Shown: positions 53,399 to 62,527 of the stretch, piece by piece
How the letters are laid out: each line of letters begins with the position of its first letter
How positions within the stretch are numbered: position 1 is the first letter of the stretch
From: SIG653 sp964509125
GTDB taxonomy: Bacteria; Bacillota; Clostridia; Oscillospirales; CAG-382
DNA length: 64,000 nucleotides
NCBI GenBank assembly: GCA_964509125.1
Contig: CAZDVZ010000001.1
Span: 66,598-130,597, forward strand
Reading direction: 5' to 3'
Program-made: the position numbers and the translations under genes
The notes under the pieces: generated by a model
Seen by the model: the letters and a program-made list of their open reading frames with translations, nothing else
What the model was told of the DNA's origin: nothing
Database searches by the model: none

Positions 53399-55489
53399 TT
53401 AAATTCTTTTAAATCTCAATCTTAATGAATTTGTTACAACGCAAATTGAGCTCATGCTCATTGCCAGAGCGGCAATTGGTGGAGACATCTCCAAAAACGG
53501 AATTGCTCCTGCTGCAATAGGAATACAAATAGAATTGTAAATAAGTGCCCAAAATAAATTTTGTTTTATTATGGAAAGTGAGTTTCTCCCTAATTTTACT
53601 GCAGAAGAAACTTTGGTAAGGTTTTCGGACATTGTAACTATATCTGCGGCTTCAACAGAAATGTCTGTTCCGCTACTAACTGCAATGCCTACATTGGCAC
53701 TTATAAGGGAAGGCGCATCATTTGTGCCGTCTCCGACCATAATCACCTTTTCGCCTTTTTCCTTCAAGGAACGTATATATTTTTCTTTATCTGAAGGAAG
53801 GAGAGAAAATTTATATTCGTCAATCCCTGTCAGAGTAGCAATTTCGGTTACGCTGCTTTCGTTATCGCCACTTAACATAACTACTTTTATACCCATAGCT
53901 TTAAGACGTGATACGCATTCCGAGGCATCGTCTCGCGGCACGTCCGAAAGAGCGATATATCCAATGTATTTTTCGTCCGCCGCAAAATAAAGAACGGTTT
54001 TTCCTTTTTCAGTGATGAGCGGAACAGAAATATTGTTGTCTTCCATTAACTTAAGATTGCCGCCAAGAATGCGTTTGTTGTCTAAAAAAGCCTCAACTCC
54101 TCTACCGGGAATCGTTGAGAAGCCTGTAACTTTTTCGGGTTCTATGTGCTTATAATAATCTTTTATGGCATATGCCGTTGGATGTGAGCTTTGCGCCTCA
54201 ATGGAGGCGGCATATCTCCCTAAAAGTTGGGGATCGTTTCCCTCTGCGTCTGTCACTGTAAGCTTTCCGGTTGTGACAGTTCCCGTTTTATCAAAAATTA
54301 CAGTGGTTGTTCGTCCCGTTTCTTCAAGGGCGGCGGCGTTTTTGATGAGTATTCCTTTGCTTGCGCCTTTTCCCACTGCAGCCATTACTGCCGCAGGGGT
54401 CGCAAGCCCCAAAGCGCACGGGCAGGAAACGACCAAAACTGCTACCGCGTGACTTATTGCCGCAGATAGATCCCCAAATACTGCGTGACATAATCCTGTA
54501 ACAAGTGCCGCCAAAATAACTGCGGGCACAAAAAACTTGCTGATTTTGTCTGCAAATCGTGCAATTGGTGCTTTTGTGGCAGAGGCTTCTTCCATGAGGG
54601 ATGCGATTTTATCTACAACTCTGTCGCCACCAACGCTTAACGCCTCCATTTTTACGTATCCGGATAAATTTATGGAAGAAGAAATTATCTCGTCGCCAAC
54701 GGAAAGGTCAGCGGGCAAGCTTTCACCGGTTATGGCGCTTGTGTCAAAAGAAGCGTTCCCTTCAATTATGATACCGTCAACGGGAACAGTTGCCCCTTCT
54801 TTTATTATAACAACGTCACCCTCTATAATTTCAGAAACCGGTATTGTGTAAATGCCGTTTCCTCTTTCCACCTCTGCTGTGTCGGGGATGAGGCTCATAA
54901 ATTCTCCTATGGAGTCAAATGCTTTTTTCTTAACATTGCTTTCAATGTATTTTCCCAGCGAGACTACCGTGAAGATCATAATTGCCCCGTCAAAATAATA
55001 ATTTCCACCATTTAAAATGGAAAAAGTGCTATATGCAATAGAGGCGGTAACACCGGTTATTACTAAAGATTCCATGTTGGGTGAAAGGGAGATAAAGCCT
55101 TTTATCCCTCTTGAAAAATACTGAGCGCAGATAATACACGTTGCGACAGAAAGGGAAAGCTGAACGATGCCGGATATTATGTGATCATCGATGAAATGCA
55201 TCGCTAAGTGGGAAAGGATCATGATCAGGACGCAAATGATGATTCTTATTCCGGGATGATCACTCTTTGCTTCTTTGGGCTCTTTTCCCTTTTCGTAAAT
55301 TTCAAATCCAAGACCTTTTACTGCTTTAATAATTTCTGCGTCGCTTTCACCGTCAAATTCCACGTTAAGATATCCGGAAGCGAGGGATGCTGTGGCAGAT
55401 TTTACATTCTCCATGGAACATAGCTTGCTTTCAATGGAGTTTACGCATGACTGGCATCTTATTGTTTGGACTTTGTATGTTTTTTTCAT
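53399..55489 (-). CDS. copA: CopA-like P1B-type heavy-metal ATPase
   Basis: 696 residues. One N-terminal heavy-metal domain with Cys12-Gln-Ser-Cys15 is followed by eight membrane helices, the metal-site motif SCPCALGLATP, the phosphorylated Asp400 in FDKTGTVT, the HP motif SSHPTAYAI and MVGDGTNDAPSL. The CPC motif and HMA domain indicate Cu+ (or Ag+) export. There is no CopZ or CsoR gene beside it. AAGGAAGG precedes the ATG. It follows sufB by 51 bases with no terminator visible, so it may be transcribed with the Fe-S genes. Confidence 0.93.
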   Translation of the reverse strand: MKKTYKVQTIRCQSCVNSIESKLCSMENVKSATASLASGYLNVEFDGESDAEIIKAVKGLGFEIYEKGKEPKEAKSDHPGIRIIICVLIMILSHLAMHFIDDHIISGIVQLSLSVATCIICAQYFSRGIKGFISLSPNMESLVITGVTASIAYSTFSILNGGNYYFDGAIMIFTVVSLGKYIESNVKKKAFDSIGEFMSLIPDTAEVERGNGIYTIPVSEIIEGDVVIIKEGATVPVDGIIIEGNASFDTSAITGESLPADLSVGDEIISSSINLSGYVKMEALSVGGDRVVDKIASLMEEASATKAPIARFADKISKFFVPAVILAALVTGLCHAVFGDLSAAISHAVAVLVVSCPCALGLATPAAVMAAVGKGASKGILIKNAAALEETGRTTTVIFDKTGTVTTGKLTVTDAEGNDPQLLGRYAASIEAQSSHPTAYAIKDYYKHIEPEKVTGFSTIPGRGVEAFLDNKRILGGNLKLMEDNNISVPLITEKGKTVLYFAADEKYIGYIALSDVPRDDASECVSRLKAMGIKVVMLSGDNESSVTEIATLTGIDEYKFSLLPSDKEKYIRSLKEKGEKVIMVGDGTNDAPSLISANVGIAVSSGTDISVEAADIVTMSENLTKVSSAVKLGRNSLSIIKQNLFWALIYNSICIPIAAGAIPFLEMSPPIAALAMSMSSICVVTNSLRLRFKRI

Positions 55490-55540
55490 CTGTAATAGCC
55501 TTCCTTGAGGTGATTAAAATATGAAAAAGAGGGCTTTGAA

Positions 55541-56503
55541 TCACTCCAAAAAACCCTCAACTATTACTGTTTCTGCTTCTTCTGTGTCTAACCCCAATGT
55601 TTGAAGTTTGAGAAGCTGCTCGTTATTTATTCTACCTATAGCGGCTTCGTGTATCATTTCTGCATTTGCGTTGTTGGCAACAATTTCGGGAATGGAAGTT
55701 ACCACTGCGTTATTCATAATAATAGAATCGCACTGAATGTGAGCGGCGCAAGGAGCATTTCCTATGGCGCGTGGATGAAAAATTTGCTTCGAAGAATCCC
55801 TCGCAACAGATCTGGATATCACCCTCAAGGACGAACCTTCTCCATCAAGAGAGATATCAACATCGGATTTTGCAATTTGGTCATCGTGTGTGACCAACCG
55901 CTCTGTCATGTTAAGCTTGGCGTTTTTTCCAACTTTTGCAAAAGTTCTGCGGTCTGTGGATGTTACACCTTCAATTTGTGTTGTGTCCAGATCGAAAACA
56001 GAATTTTCTTCCATATATATCTCAGTGATGGGATTCATTATTTTACTTCCCTCACCGCCGCCAAAGTGTTTTTCGATGTATTTTACTTTTGCACCTTTAG
56101 ATAAATGAAATGCGTGTACTCCGTCATGCCTACTTGAGTTGCAGCTGTCACTGTTGTGTATTCCGCATCCGGCAACAATTTCACATTCTGCATTTTCTCC
56201 AACGTAAAAATCGTTATATACAAGTTCGGAAATGCCGCCATCCGTTATGATTACGGGGATATGCACTTTTTCACCTTTGGAATTTGGTTTGATATATATG
56301 TCAATGCCGCTTTTTTCTGTTTTGGGTTTTATTTGTACATTTTCCGTAGACTGTCTTATTACGCCTTCGCCATTTTTTCGAACATTAACCGCACCTTCGG
56401 GAATGACAGGCATATCCGCAATGGTTTTCAGCAGAGAAAAATCATCTATAGATAATAATTTTTTTGAAAGATTTAAAAGGTCAGATGCCATTTGTTTATC
56501 CAT
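55541..56503 (-). CDS. sufB: SufB/SufD-family scaffold protein, minimal (SmsB-like)
   Basis: About 320 residues from ATG 56503, shorter than classical SufB (about 465). The beta-helix core with GCGIHNSD, the DGVHAFHLSKGAKVKYIEKH region and the C-terminal PEIVANNANAEMIHEAAIGRI are diagnostic. It lacks the N-terminal Cys region of full SufB. Only SufC is next to it and sufD, sufS and sufU are absent, which matches the two-gene SUF-like minimal system described in anaerobes and archaea. An ATG at 56491 is an alternative start. Confidence 0.88.
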   Translation of the reverse strand: MDKQMASDLLNLSKKLLSIDDFSLLKTIADMPVIPEGAVNVRKNGEGVIRQSTENVQIKPKTEKSGIDIYIKPNSKGEKVHIPVIITDGGISELVYNDFYVGENAECEIVAGCGIHNSDSCNSSRHDGVHAFHLSKGAKVKYIEKHFGGGEGSKIMNPITEIYMEENSVFDLDTTQIEGVTSTDRRTFAKVGKNAKLNMTERLVTHDDQIAKSDVDISLDGEGSSLRVISRSVARDSSKQIFHPRAIGNAPCAAHIQCDSIIMNNAVVTSIPEIVANNANAEMIHEAAIGRINNEQLLKLQTLGLDTEEAETVIVEGFLE

Positions 56504-56513
56504 CCGTGTTATT

Positions 56514-57215
56514 TTATTTGAGTAAACTACAGGATTTATTAAAAAACCCCGAAAGTTTTGGAAGCATTTCACCACCGGGTGCAATTTCTGATATTTTGCC
56601 TCCGGAAATAACTGCAATTCTGTCAGCAAGCTGCATTATTCGTTCCTGGTGAGAAATGATTATTGTTGTACCTTTTCCTTTTTGTGCGCCGAAAGTGTCA
56701 ACAAGCATATTAAAGCTCCAAAGATCAATTCCCGCTTCCGGTTCGTCATATATGGAAATTTTCAAGTTCCTTGCTAAAATAGAAGCAACTTCAATCCTTT
56801 TAAGTTCTCCGCCTGAAAGAGAAGTATCCAATGGGCGGTTTAAATATTCTTTTTGGCAAAGGCCAACTTTTGAAAGGAGATTGCAACAGCAATCCTCGCT
56901 GAATTTATCGCCGCAAGCTATAGAAAGTAACTTTTTTACAGTAAGCCCTTTAAAGCGGGGAGGGGTTTGAAATGCATAGCCAATGCCTTTTTTTGCCCTT
57001 TCTGTTATGGGGAGAGACGTAATATCTTCTCCATCTAAAATAATTTGTCCCGATGTGGGCGAAACTATGCCCATGATTATTTTTGCCAGCGTTGTTTTGC
57101 CACCACCGTTGGGGCCCGTGAAAAGGAGGATCTCTCCATCGTTCACCGTGAGACTTATGTCGTTTATTATTGTTTTGTTGTCTGCTGTAAAGATAATATT
57201 TTTTAGTTCAAGCAT
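56514..57215 (-). CDS. sufC: SufC-like ABC ATPase of Fe-S cluster assembly
   Basis: 233 residues. Walker A is GPNGGGKTTL, the ABC signature LSGGELKRIEVA and Walker B ISIYDEPEAGIDLW, with the Q-loop in GYAFQTPPRFKG. The PEAGID D-loop is typical of SufC rather than of transport ATPases. It energises the SufB-like scaffold encoded 10 bases downstream. ATG 57215 overlaps the preceding phosphatase frame closely and lacks a clear ribosome-binding site (TTG 57230 is an alternative), so it is probably translationally coupled. Confidence 0.9.
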   Translation of the reverse strand: MLELKNIIFTADNKTIINDISLTVNDGEILLFTGPNGGGKTTLAKIIMGIVSPTSGQIILDGEDITSLPITERAKKGIGYAFQTPPRFKGLTVKKLLSIACGDKFSEDCCCNLLSKVGLCQKEYLNRPLDTSLSGGELKRIEVASILARNLKISIYDEPEAGIDLWSFNMLVDTFGAQKGKGTTIIISHQERIMQLADRIAVISGGKISEIAPGGEMLPKLSGFFNKSCSLLK

Positions 57216-57219
57216 ATTA

Positions 57220-57957
57220 TTAGTCGGCAACTATATCGTTAAAAGAGTTGTCCGAATCCTTTTTAACTTTTTTTAAAATTCCCTTTGAAACATCTGTTAC
57301 ATAGTCAAAGGCTTCTTCGTCTAAAAATGATAACCCTGTTTTTATATCCCGGATGTATGTTTTGTTGTGTATATCCGACCCTATAACGCCAATATACCCC
57401 TTTTCCAAAAATTTAATCAGCTTTTTCCTGTGGAAAAATTTGGATAGAGATGAGACGTTTATTTGAGCAACGCACCCCATTTCCAAAAGGGAAACAAGAT
57501 TTTTTTCTTTCATCAAGAAAGGGTATCTGTCGATGTGTGCAAGGATCGGTATAATATTGTGAGAATACACAAGCTGCCTGAGCATGGCTTCTGTGGAGTT
57601 TGTGAGTTCTTGTTCATACAAAAGCTCTGTAAGCATAAATTTTCCGCCGTTATCAATGGTAAGAGGCGTCAAGTCCTCGTTGTTGAAAATTATAGGCTCA
57701 AGATATGCTTCGCATCCCAAATGAAGCTTTGGAACGGGCGTTTGTTTTTCGCTTAAAGCTTTTGCAAAAATTTCACATGATGCTTTTCTTCTTGCGGCAA
57801 ATTCTTCTACGTTTTCTTTGCCGGGATAAAAATGAGGAGATAAGATTACATGAGATGCCCCAAGAGATTGCATAGTCTCAAGGAGAAACAAGGAATCTTC
57901 AACGGTTTTGGCACCGTCATCAATGCCGGGAAGAATATGTGTGTGGAAATCAACCAT
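57220..57957 (-). CDS. cpsB: CpsB/CapC-type PHP-fold tyrosine phosphatase
   Basis: 245 residues. It starts with the metal-binding MVDFHTHILPGIDDGA and has the later motifs SPHFYPG, ILAHIDRYPF and GSDIHNK, all ligands of the PHP-domain metal centre. Such enzymes dephosphorylate the tyrosine tail of the CpsD kinase to control capsule or exopolysaccharide length. It follows the kinase gene by 15 bases in the usual module. Confidence 0.92.
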   Translation of the reverse strand: MVDFHTHILPGIDDGAKTVEDSLFLLETMQSLGASHVILSPHFYPGKENVEEFAARRKASCEIFAKALSEKQTPVPKLHLGCEAYLEPIIFNNEDLTPLTIDNGGKFMLTELLYEQELTNSTEAMLRQLVYSHNIIPILAHIDRYPFLMKEKNLVSLLEMGCVAQINVSSLSKFFHRKKLIKFLEKGYIGVIGSDIHNKTYIRDIKTGLSFLDEEAFDYVTDVSKGILKKVKKDSDNSFNDIVAD

Positions 57958-57972
57958 TTTTGTGTCTCCGCG

Positions 57973-58830
57973 CTATTCTGCGCTGTCTGCCTGGGTGTCT
58001 ACCTTGATAAATTCGTCGGTTTCAAGTTTATCCCCGTATCGTTCTTTGTCTCCGTACGTTGCGGCGTAGCTGTAAGAATTATAACCCCCGTACCTTCCGT
58101 ACTTGCTGTATCTCGATGAGCGCTTTCCGTAAGATTTTCCCATTATATCCGAATTGGCACCATTGAATACTACACCGATAACTTTTGCTGCGATAAACTG
58201 CAGAGAGTTCATCGCTTGGCGCACCTCGTCGTGAGTAGAATGATCTTGTCTCACAACCAAAACAACGCCGTCAGAGACGCGTGCAAGGCTAAGTCCGTCC
58301 GAAAGGACATTGATGGGTGGAGTGTCAATGAGTATATAATCATACTTTTCCGAAAGACGGTTCAGCAGATCTTTCATTCTGTCGCTACCTAACATTTCCG
58401 AAGGGTTTGGGACAGGAATACCTGCTGTCAAAACATTAAGGTCATTATACTTTTCCAAAACTTGAACAGAATCTTCAAAGGTTGACATCTTACTTAGAAC
58501 ATTACTTAATCCCGATGTGTTTTTTATACCAAATGTCCTGTGAAGTCTTGGCTTTAAAAGGTCACAATCTATTAGTATAACCTTATAAAAAGCTTTTGAA
58601 AGGGAAACCGCTATGTTGGAAACCGTAGTAGATTTTCCCTCTGAAGGCATTGGGCTTGTAAATGTTATAACCTTACACCCATCTTTAATGAGAGACAAAA
58701 CAATGTTTGTTCTTATCGCTTTGTAAGATTCTTTAACGGAAAATGACAGAAGCTTTTCCGACTCTGTTTCGGGATGGTAACCCGATGTATAAATTTTTCT
58801 TTCCGAGCGGATATTTTTCTTTTCGAACAT
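57973..58830 (-). CDS. cpsD: CpsD/CapB-type bacterial tyrosine kinase
   Basis: 285 residues. A Walker A-prime motif SPMPSEGKST, Walker A' aspartates in VILIDCDLLKPRL and Walker B YDYILIDTPP define a BY-kinase. The C-terminus (about 225-270) holds a tyrosine cluster of about ten residues, the autophosphorylation tail. It needs the membrane activator encoded just upstream. GGAGGTG lies ahead of the ATG. Operon order CpsC, CpsD, CpsB. Confidence 0.92.
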   Translation of the reverse strand: MFEKKNIRSERKIYTSGYHPETESEKLLSFSVKESYKAIRTNIVLSLIKDGCKVITFTSPMPSEGKSTTVSNIAVSLSKAFYKVILIDCDLLKPRLHRTFGIKNTSGLSNVLSKMSTFEDSVQVLEKYNDLNVLTAGIPVPNPSEMLGSDRMKDLLNRLSEKYDYILIDTPPINVLSDGLSLARVSDGVVLVVRQDHSTHDEVRQAMNSLQFIAAKVIGVVFNGANSDIMGKSYGKRSSRYSKYGRYGGYNSYSYAATYGDKERYGDKLETDEFIKVDTQADSAE

Positions 58831-58842
58831 TCGGGCACCTCC

Positions 58843-59661
58843 TTACTTTGATGATTTAGACTTTTTATTTTTCGATTTCGCTTTATCTTTATCTTTATCT
58901 TTATCTTTATCTTCGGCTTTTGCAGAAGCTTGGTAATATGCGTCATATCCGCTGTACGAATATTTTCCCATTTTTTTACTCGCCTTCGAGTCGAAGGATG
59001 GAACTACACCCAACACGGGAACACCGTACGCTTCAAGTTCGGAAACGGCTTTGATTCTTATGTCTCTTATTTCTTTAATATATCCGATCAAAAATGCCAA
59101 AACAGCACCCACTGTCGCTAAAATTAAGGAAAGGTATTTGGATTTCGAAACCGTAGGAGTGACAGGGCGAGGTGCTTCTATCTCATCAACACTGTTTACT
59201 TCAAATGTGGCTAAGTAACTGCGTACATGGGGGTATAGAGCCTTGGTTATATCCTCTGTCAGCTCTTTGTCGTAAGTGTATACGGTAAAACGAACAATGG
59301 CAGAGTCAGACCGCTTTTCCGTCGAAACACAATTTTTAATATACGATGAGGTGATGTTTGGGTTTTCCCGCCATTTTTCGGGAAGCGTCTCTCGGAGACC
59401 GTCGTAAAATGTGTATGTGTTCAATATAATAAGGTATGTGTCGGCGTATTTGGCTTCCGTCTCCATATACTTTGCATACTCTTCGGCGCTTGCCGACGTG
59501 GTGTGAATATATAATTCGGTATAAGAACTATATGAAACACTTGTGGAACGAAGCGTAATATAGTACCCAAGGGCATAAAACGCAATAGCAAACAAGAGCA
59601 TAACAACGAAAAAGCGCTTTAAAACTTTAACGACTTTTTCAAAAGAAAAGGATAAATTCAC
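58843..59661 (-). CDS. cpsC: CpsC/Wzz-type polysaccharide co-polymerase
   Basis: 272 residues from a GTG start with AGGAGGAC upstream. Two membrane helices (about 16-36 and 178-197) flank an external domain of about 140 residues. The segment RPVTPTVSKSKYLSL before the second helix resembles the Pro-rich Wzz motif. The cytoplasmic tail contains a Tyr-rich GKYSYSGYDAYYQ segment and then a (Lys-Asp)n run. It activates the BY-kinase and affects polymer chain length. Confidence 0.9.
   Translation of the reverse strand: MNLSFSFEKVVKVLKRFFVVMLLFAIAFYALGYYITLRSTSVSYSSYTELYIHTTSASAEEYAKYMETEAKYADTYLIILNTYTFYDGLRETLPEKWRENPNITSSYIKNCVSTEKRSDSAIVRFTVYTYDKELTEDITKALYPHVRSYLATFEVNSVDEIEAPRPVTPTVSKSKYLSLILATVGAVLAFLIGYIKEIRDIRIKAVSELEAYGVPVLGVVPSFDSKASKKMGKYSYSGYDAYYQASAKAEDKDKDKDKDKAKSKNKKSKSSK
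58882..58912 (-). repeat. Hexanucleotide tandem repeat encoding Lys-Asp
   Basis: About five copies of TTTATC (plus-strand reading) encode the KDKDKDKDK run in CpsC. A six-base unit can slip without changing frame. Confidence 0.8.
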
Positions 59662-59744
59662 TTTTCTGTCCTCCTAAACAATATTTCAAGCTTCGGCATA
59701 TACCGACACGGATATGTATTTAACATATAAAATAAACCCTATTA

Positions 59745-59773
59745 AATATAACAAAAATTTTCCGTTTTGTCAA
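59745..59773 (-). promoter_or_regulatory. Promoter of the cpsCDB operon
   Basis: Minus strand TTGACA (59768-59773), a 17-base spacer and TATATT (59745-59750), diverging from the serC promoter; the two -35 boxes are 20 bases apart. Confidence 0.7.
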
Positions 59774-59793
59774 GATAAAAAGCAAATATATTA

Positions 59794-59822
59794 TTGACAA
59801 TCCGAGATTTATGTAGTAAAAT
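59794..59822 (+). promoter_or_regulatory. serC promoter
   Basis: TTGACA (59794-59799), a 17-base spacer and TAAAAT (59817-59822). A 91-base structured leader precedes serC. Confidence 0.75.
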
Positions 59823-59827
59823 AACTC

Positions 59828-59905
59828 CGATAAGCGGATACTGTTTCCCGATATTTCGGGTGTAACGATGTTATCCGTGGAAAATAAGAGAAGAAAGACA
59901 GGTTG
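59828..59905 (+). ncRNA. Structured 5' leader of serC, class unknown
   Basis: The leader contains GCGGATAC and GTTATCCG arms that enclose a perfect CCCGA/TCGGG hairpin, then a purine-rich run with three GA-rich blocks up to the weak ribosome-binding site. The shape suggests a cis-regulatory RNA of the serine pathway, but I cannot assign it to a known riboswitch. Confidence 0.45.
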
Positions 59906-59913
59906 AAACTATT

Positions 59914-60999
59914 ATGTCAGACAGAGTATTTAATTTTTCCGCGGGACCTTCCATGCTCCCTTTAGAAGTACTTGAAAAAGCTTCCTTGGAACTTTGTAAT
60001 TATCACGGTTCAGGTATGAGCGTTATGGAAATGAGCCACCGTTCGGCAGTATACGAAGAAATAATTAACGCTGCAGAAGCTTCTCTCAGAAAGCTTATGA
60101 ACATCCCCGACAACTATAAGGTTCTTTTCCTTCAAGGTGGCGCAACTGCACAGTTTGCCGCTGTTGCCATGAATTTTATGACAAAGAACAAAAAGGCAGA
60201 TTATATCGTTTCCGGACAATTTTCCGGTAAAGCCGCAGAAGAAGCTGCAAAGTACGGCGAAGTAAAAATAATTGCAAGTTCTAAAGATAAGAATTTTACA
60301 TATGTACCCAAGGTTGAAAAAAGTGATATTTCACCTGATGCGGACTATGTGCACATCTGCTATAATAACACTATTTTCGGTACCGTTTATAACTATGTTC
60401 CCGACACCGGCGACATCCCCCTTATTGCAGATATGTCATCCGGCATCCTTTCACGTCCTATTGATGTTAGCAAATACGCTGTAATTTATGCGGGCGCACA
60501 AAAGAATATTGGACCGGCAGGCGTTACGCTTGTTATCGTAAGAGAAGATATGCTCGGAAATGCTGCGCCTAACACCCCTGTCATTCTTAACTATACAGTT
60601 CAGGCTCAAAATGGCTCTATGTATAATACGCCTCCCACATATGGTATCTATTTTGCGGGACTTGTGTTTGATTATCTCCTTGAGAAGGGCGGACTTGAGG
60701 CCATGGAGAAAATCAATGTCGCTAAAGCGAATATGCTTTATGATTATCTTGAATCCTCAAAACTTTTCAAAGCAACCGCAGAAAAAGAGCATCGTTCTCT
60801 CATGAATGTTTGCTTTGTTACGGGCGACGCCGAGCTTGACAAAAAGTTCTGTTCTGCTGCAACTAAGGCAGGATTTGTAAATCTTAAGGGTCACAGATCT
60901 GTAGGCGGTATGAGAGCGTCTATCTACAATGCAATGCCTACAGAGGGTGTAGAAAAGCTCGTTGAATTTATGAAGGCTTTTGAAAAAGAAAATGCATAA
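59914..60999 (+). CDS. serC: Phosphoserine aminotransferase
   Basis: 361 residues. It starts with the typical NFSAGPSMLPLEVL, has GGATAQFAAVAMNF for phosphate binding, and the PLP-binding Lys197 in YAGAQKNIGPAG. The C-terminal HRSVGGMRASIYNAMP is a family hallmark. It converts 3-phosphohydroxypyruvate and glutamate to phosphoserine. The dehydrogenase for the preceding step follows after 14 bases. Confidence 0.96.
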   Translation: MSDRVFNFSAGPSMLPLEVLEKASLELCNYHGSGMSVMEMSHRSAVYEEIINAAEASLRKLMNIPDNYKVLFLQGGATAQFAAVAMNFMTKNKKADYIVSGQFSGKAAEEAAKYGEVKIIASSKDKNFTYVPKVEKSDISPDADYVHICYNNTIFGTVYNYVPDTGDIPLIADMSSGILSRPIDVSKYAVIYAGAQKNIGPAGVTLVIVREDMLGNAAPNTPVILNYTVQAQNGSMYNTPPTYGIYFAGLVFDYLLEKGGLEAMEKINVAKANMLYDYLESSKLFKATAEKEHRSLMNVCFVTGDAELDKKFCSAATKAGFVNLKGHRSVGGMRASIYNAMPTEGVEKLVEFMKAFEKENA

Positions 61000-61013
61000 T
61001 TTGAGAGGGAAAA

Positions 61014-62174
61014 ATGAGCAACATTAAACTTTTAAACAAAATTAGCAAATACGGAACCGATAAATTTGACTCTGCAAAATATAATGTTTCCGAATCCGTT
61101 GAGGCTCCCGATGCAATAATGGTGCGCTCCGCTTCAATGCACGAAATGGAATTTGGAAAAGAACTTCTTGCCATTGCGCGTTGCGGCGCAGGCGTGAATA
61201 ACATCCCTTGCGACAAATGCGCGGAGCAGGGCATTGTTGTTTTCAATACGCCGGGTGCAAACGCGAACGGCGTTAAGGAGCTTGCTATAGCATCCCTCCT
61301 TATGGCTTCCAGGGATATCGTAGGAGGTATCGAATGGGTAAACGGACTGGCTGGCACAGAAGATGTTGCAAAAGCGGTTGAAAAAGGAAAGTCTGCTTTT
61401 GTAGGCCCTGAACTCAAGGGGAAAACTTTGGGTATTATTGGACTTGGTGCTATTGGCGGCATGGTTGCAAACGCAGCTTTGGCCCTTGGTATGAACGTCC
61501 TTGGATGCGATCCTTACATGACGGTAGATGCTGCTTGGAGGCTTGATACCAATGTTAAAAAAGCGGAAACTTTCGAAGATGTTTATGCCGCGAGCGATTA
61601 TATTTCCATCCACGTTCCCGCAACTCCTCAAACAAAGGGAATGATCAACGCTGCATCTATGGCTATTATGAAGGACGGCGTTAGAATTATTAACCTTTCC
61701 AGGGCGGATCTTGTAAATATTGAGGATATGAAAGCTGCATTAGAGTCCGGCAAGGTTTCAAGATATGTGACGGATTTCCCGAATAATGAAACAGTTGGCG
61801 TTAAGGGAATCGTTTCAACTCCTCACTTAGGCGCATCCACTCCGGAATCAGAAGATAACTGTGCTATCATGGCTGCAGAAGAACTTATTGATTTTATTGA
61901 AAACGGAAATATCAGACATAGTGTAAACTACCCTGACACGTTCTTACCCAAAGCCGGCGAAAAGAGAATTGTTGTTCTTCATGAAAATATTCCCAATGTT
62001 CTTACACAGCTTTCGGGCGTTCTTGGAAATGACGGAATCAATATCGAGGGTATGATCAATCGCTCTAAAAATACAAAAGCTTGTACATTGATTGATTCCA
62101 ATTCGGATATAAGCGAAAAAATGATTGCCGATATTTCAGCCGTTGATGGTGTCATCAGAGTTAGAGTCATATAA
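61014..62174 (+). CDS. serA: D-3-phosphoglycerate dehydrogenase
   Basis: 386 residues. The 2-hydroxyacid dehydrogenase core has GLGAIGGMVANAALALGM for NAD binding, the catalytic Arg in INLSRADLV and His in TPHLGASTPES. A C-terminal ACT domain (about 315-386: RIVVLHENIPNVLTQLSGVLG) suggests allosteric feedback by serine. The N-terminal catalytic domain is shorter than usual, with the protein beginning MSNIKLLNKIS. Forms a serine-biosynthesis operon with serC. Confidence 0.94.
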   Translation: MSNIKLLNKISKYGTDKFDSAKYNVSESVEAPDAIMVRSASMHEMEFGKELLAIARCGAGVNNIPCDKCAEQGIVVFNTPGANANGVKELAIASLLMASRDIVGGIEWVNGLAGTEDVAKAVEKGKSAFVGPELKGKTLGIIGLGAIGGMVANAALALGMNVLGCDPYMTVDAAWRLDTNVKKAETFEDVYAASDYISIHVPATPQTKGMINAASMAIMKDGVRIINLSRADLVNIEDMKAALESGKVSRYVTDFPNNETVGVKGIVSTPHLGASTPESEDNCAIMAAEELIDFIENGNIRHSVNYPDTFLPKAGEKRIVVLHENIPNVLTQLSGVLGNDGINIEGMINRSKNTKACTLIDSNSDISEKMIADISAVDGVIRVRVI

Positions 62175-62192
62175 GTATATTATAATCATTAG

Positions 62193-62219
62193 GATGGGGA
62201 CGATGAATGCGTTCCCATC
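62193..62219 (+). terminator. Terminator of the serC-serA operon
   Basis: GATGGG/CCCATC stem with a 15-base loop followed by TTTCGCTTT. Confidence 0.6.
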
Positions 62220-62253
62220 TTTCGCTTTAAAAGCAGAGCAAACAACTTGAGCA

Positions 62254-62273
62254 AAAACGGTTGGGGCCGTTTT
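62254..62273 (+). terminator. Second hairpin after serA, terminator-like
   Basis: AAAACGG/CCGTTTT with a six-base loop, T-rich on the downstream arm. Confidence 0.5.
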
Positions 62274-62339
62274 GATATATTTACATATTTTCCACGAAGA
62301 ATGTTTACAAAATTTTCCTTATTTTTCTGCCTTTGCCTA

Positions 62340-62368
62340 TTGACAAAAATCCTTTTTTATGATAACAT
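62340..62368 (+). promoter_or_regulatory. rpoB promoter
   Basis: TTGACA (62340-62345), a 17-base spacer and TAACAT (62363-62368). It gives a leader of about 150 bases. rplJ and rplL, which often precede rpoB, are absent. Confidence 0.65.
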
Positions 62369-62377
62369 TTCATACTG

Positions 62378-62406
62378 CGCTTGCCATACTTTAGGGCGAG
62401 TGCGTC
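62378..62406 (+). other. Hairpin in the rpoB leader
   Basis: CGCTTGCC and GGCGAGTG pair over eight positions (two G-U) with a short AT loop, soon after the predicted start of transcription. A second short complementary run follows (GCGTCC/GTGCGC). Possible regulatory element; no uridine run. Confidence 0.35.
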
Positions 62407-62527
62407 CGTGCGCATTAAAATGAAAAAATATGCGTTTTAAAGTGGAATTTTATATTGGAAGTTTGCAAAATGTAAAAAAACACCAAGTTTTTTGCAAAAA
62501 TTTTGTGACAATGATGAAGGAGTGATT

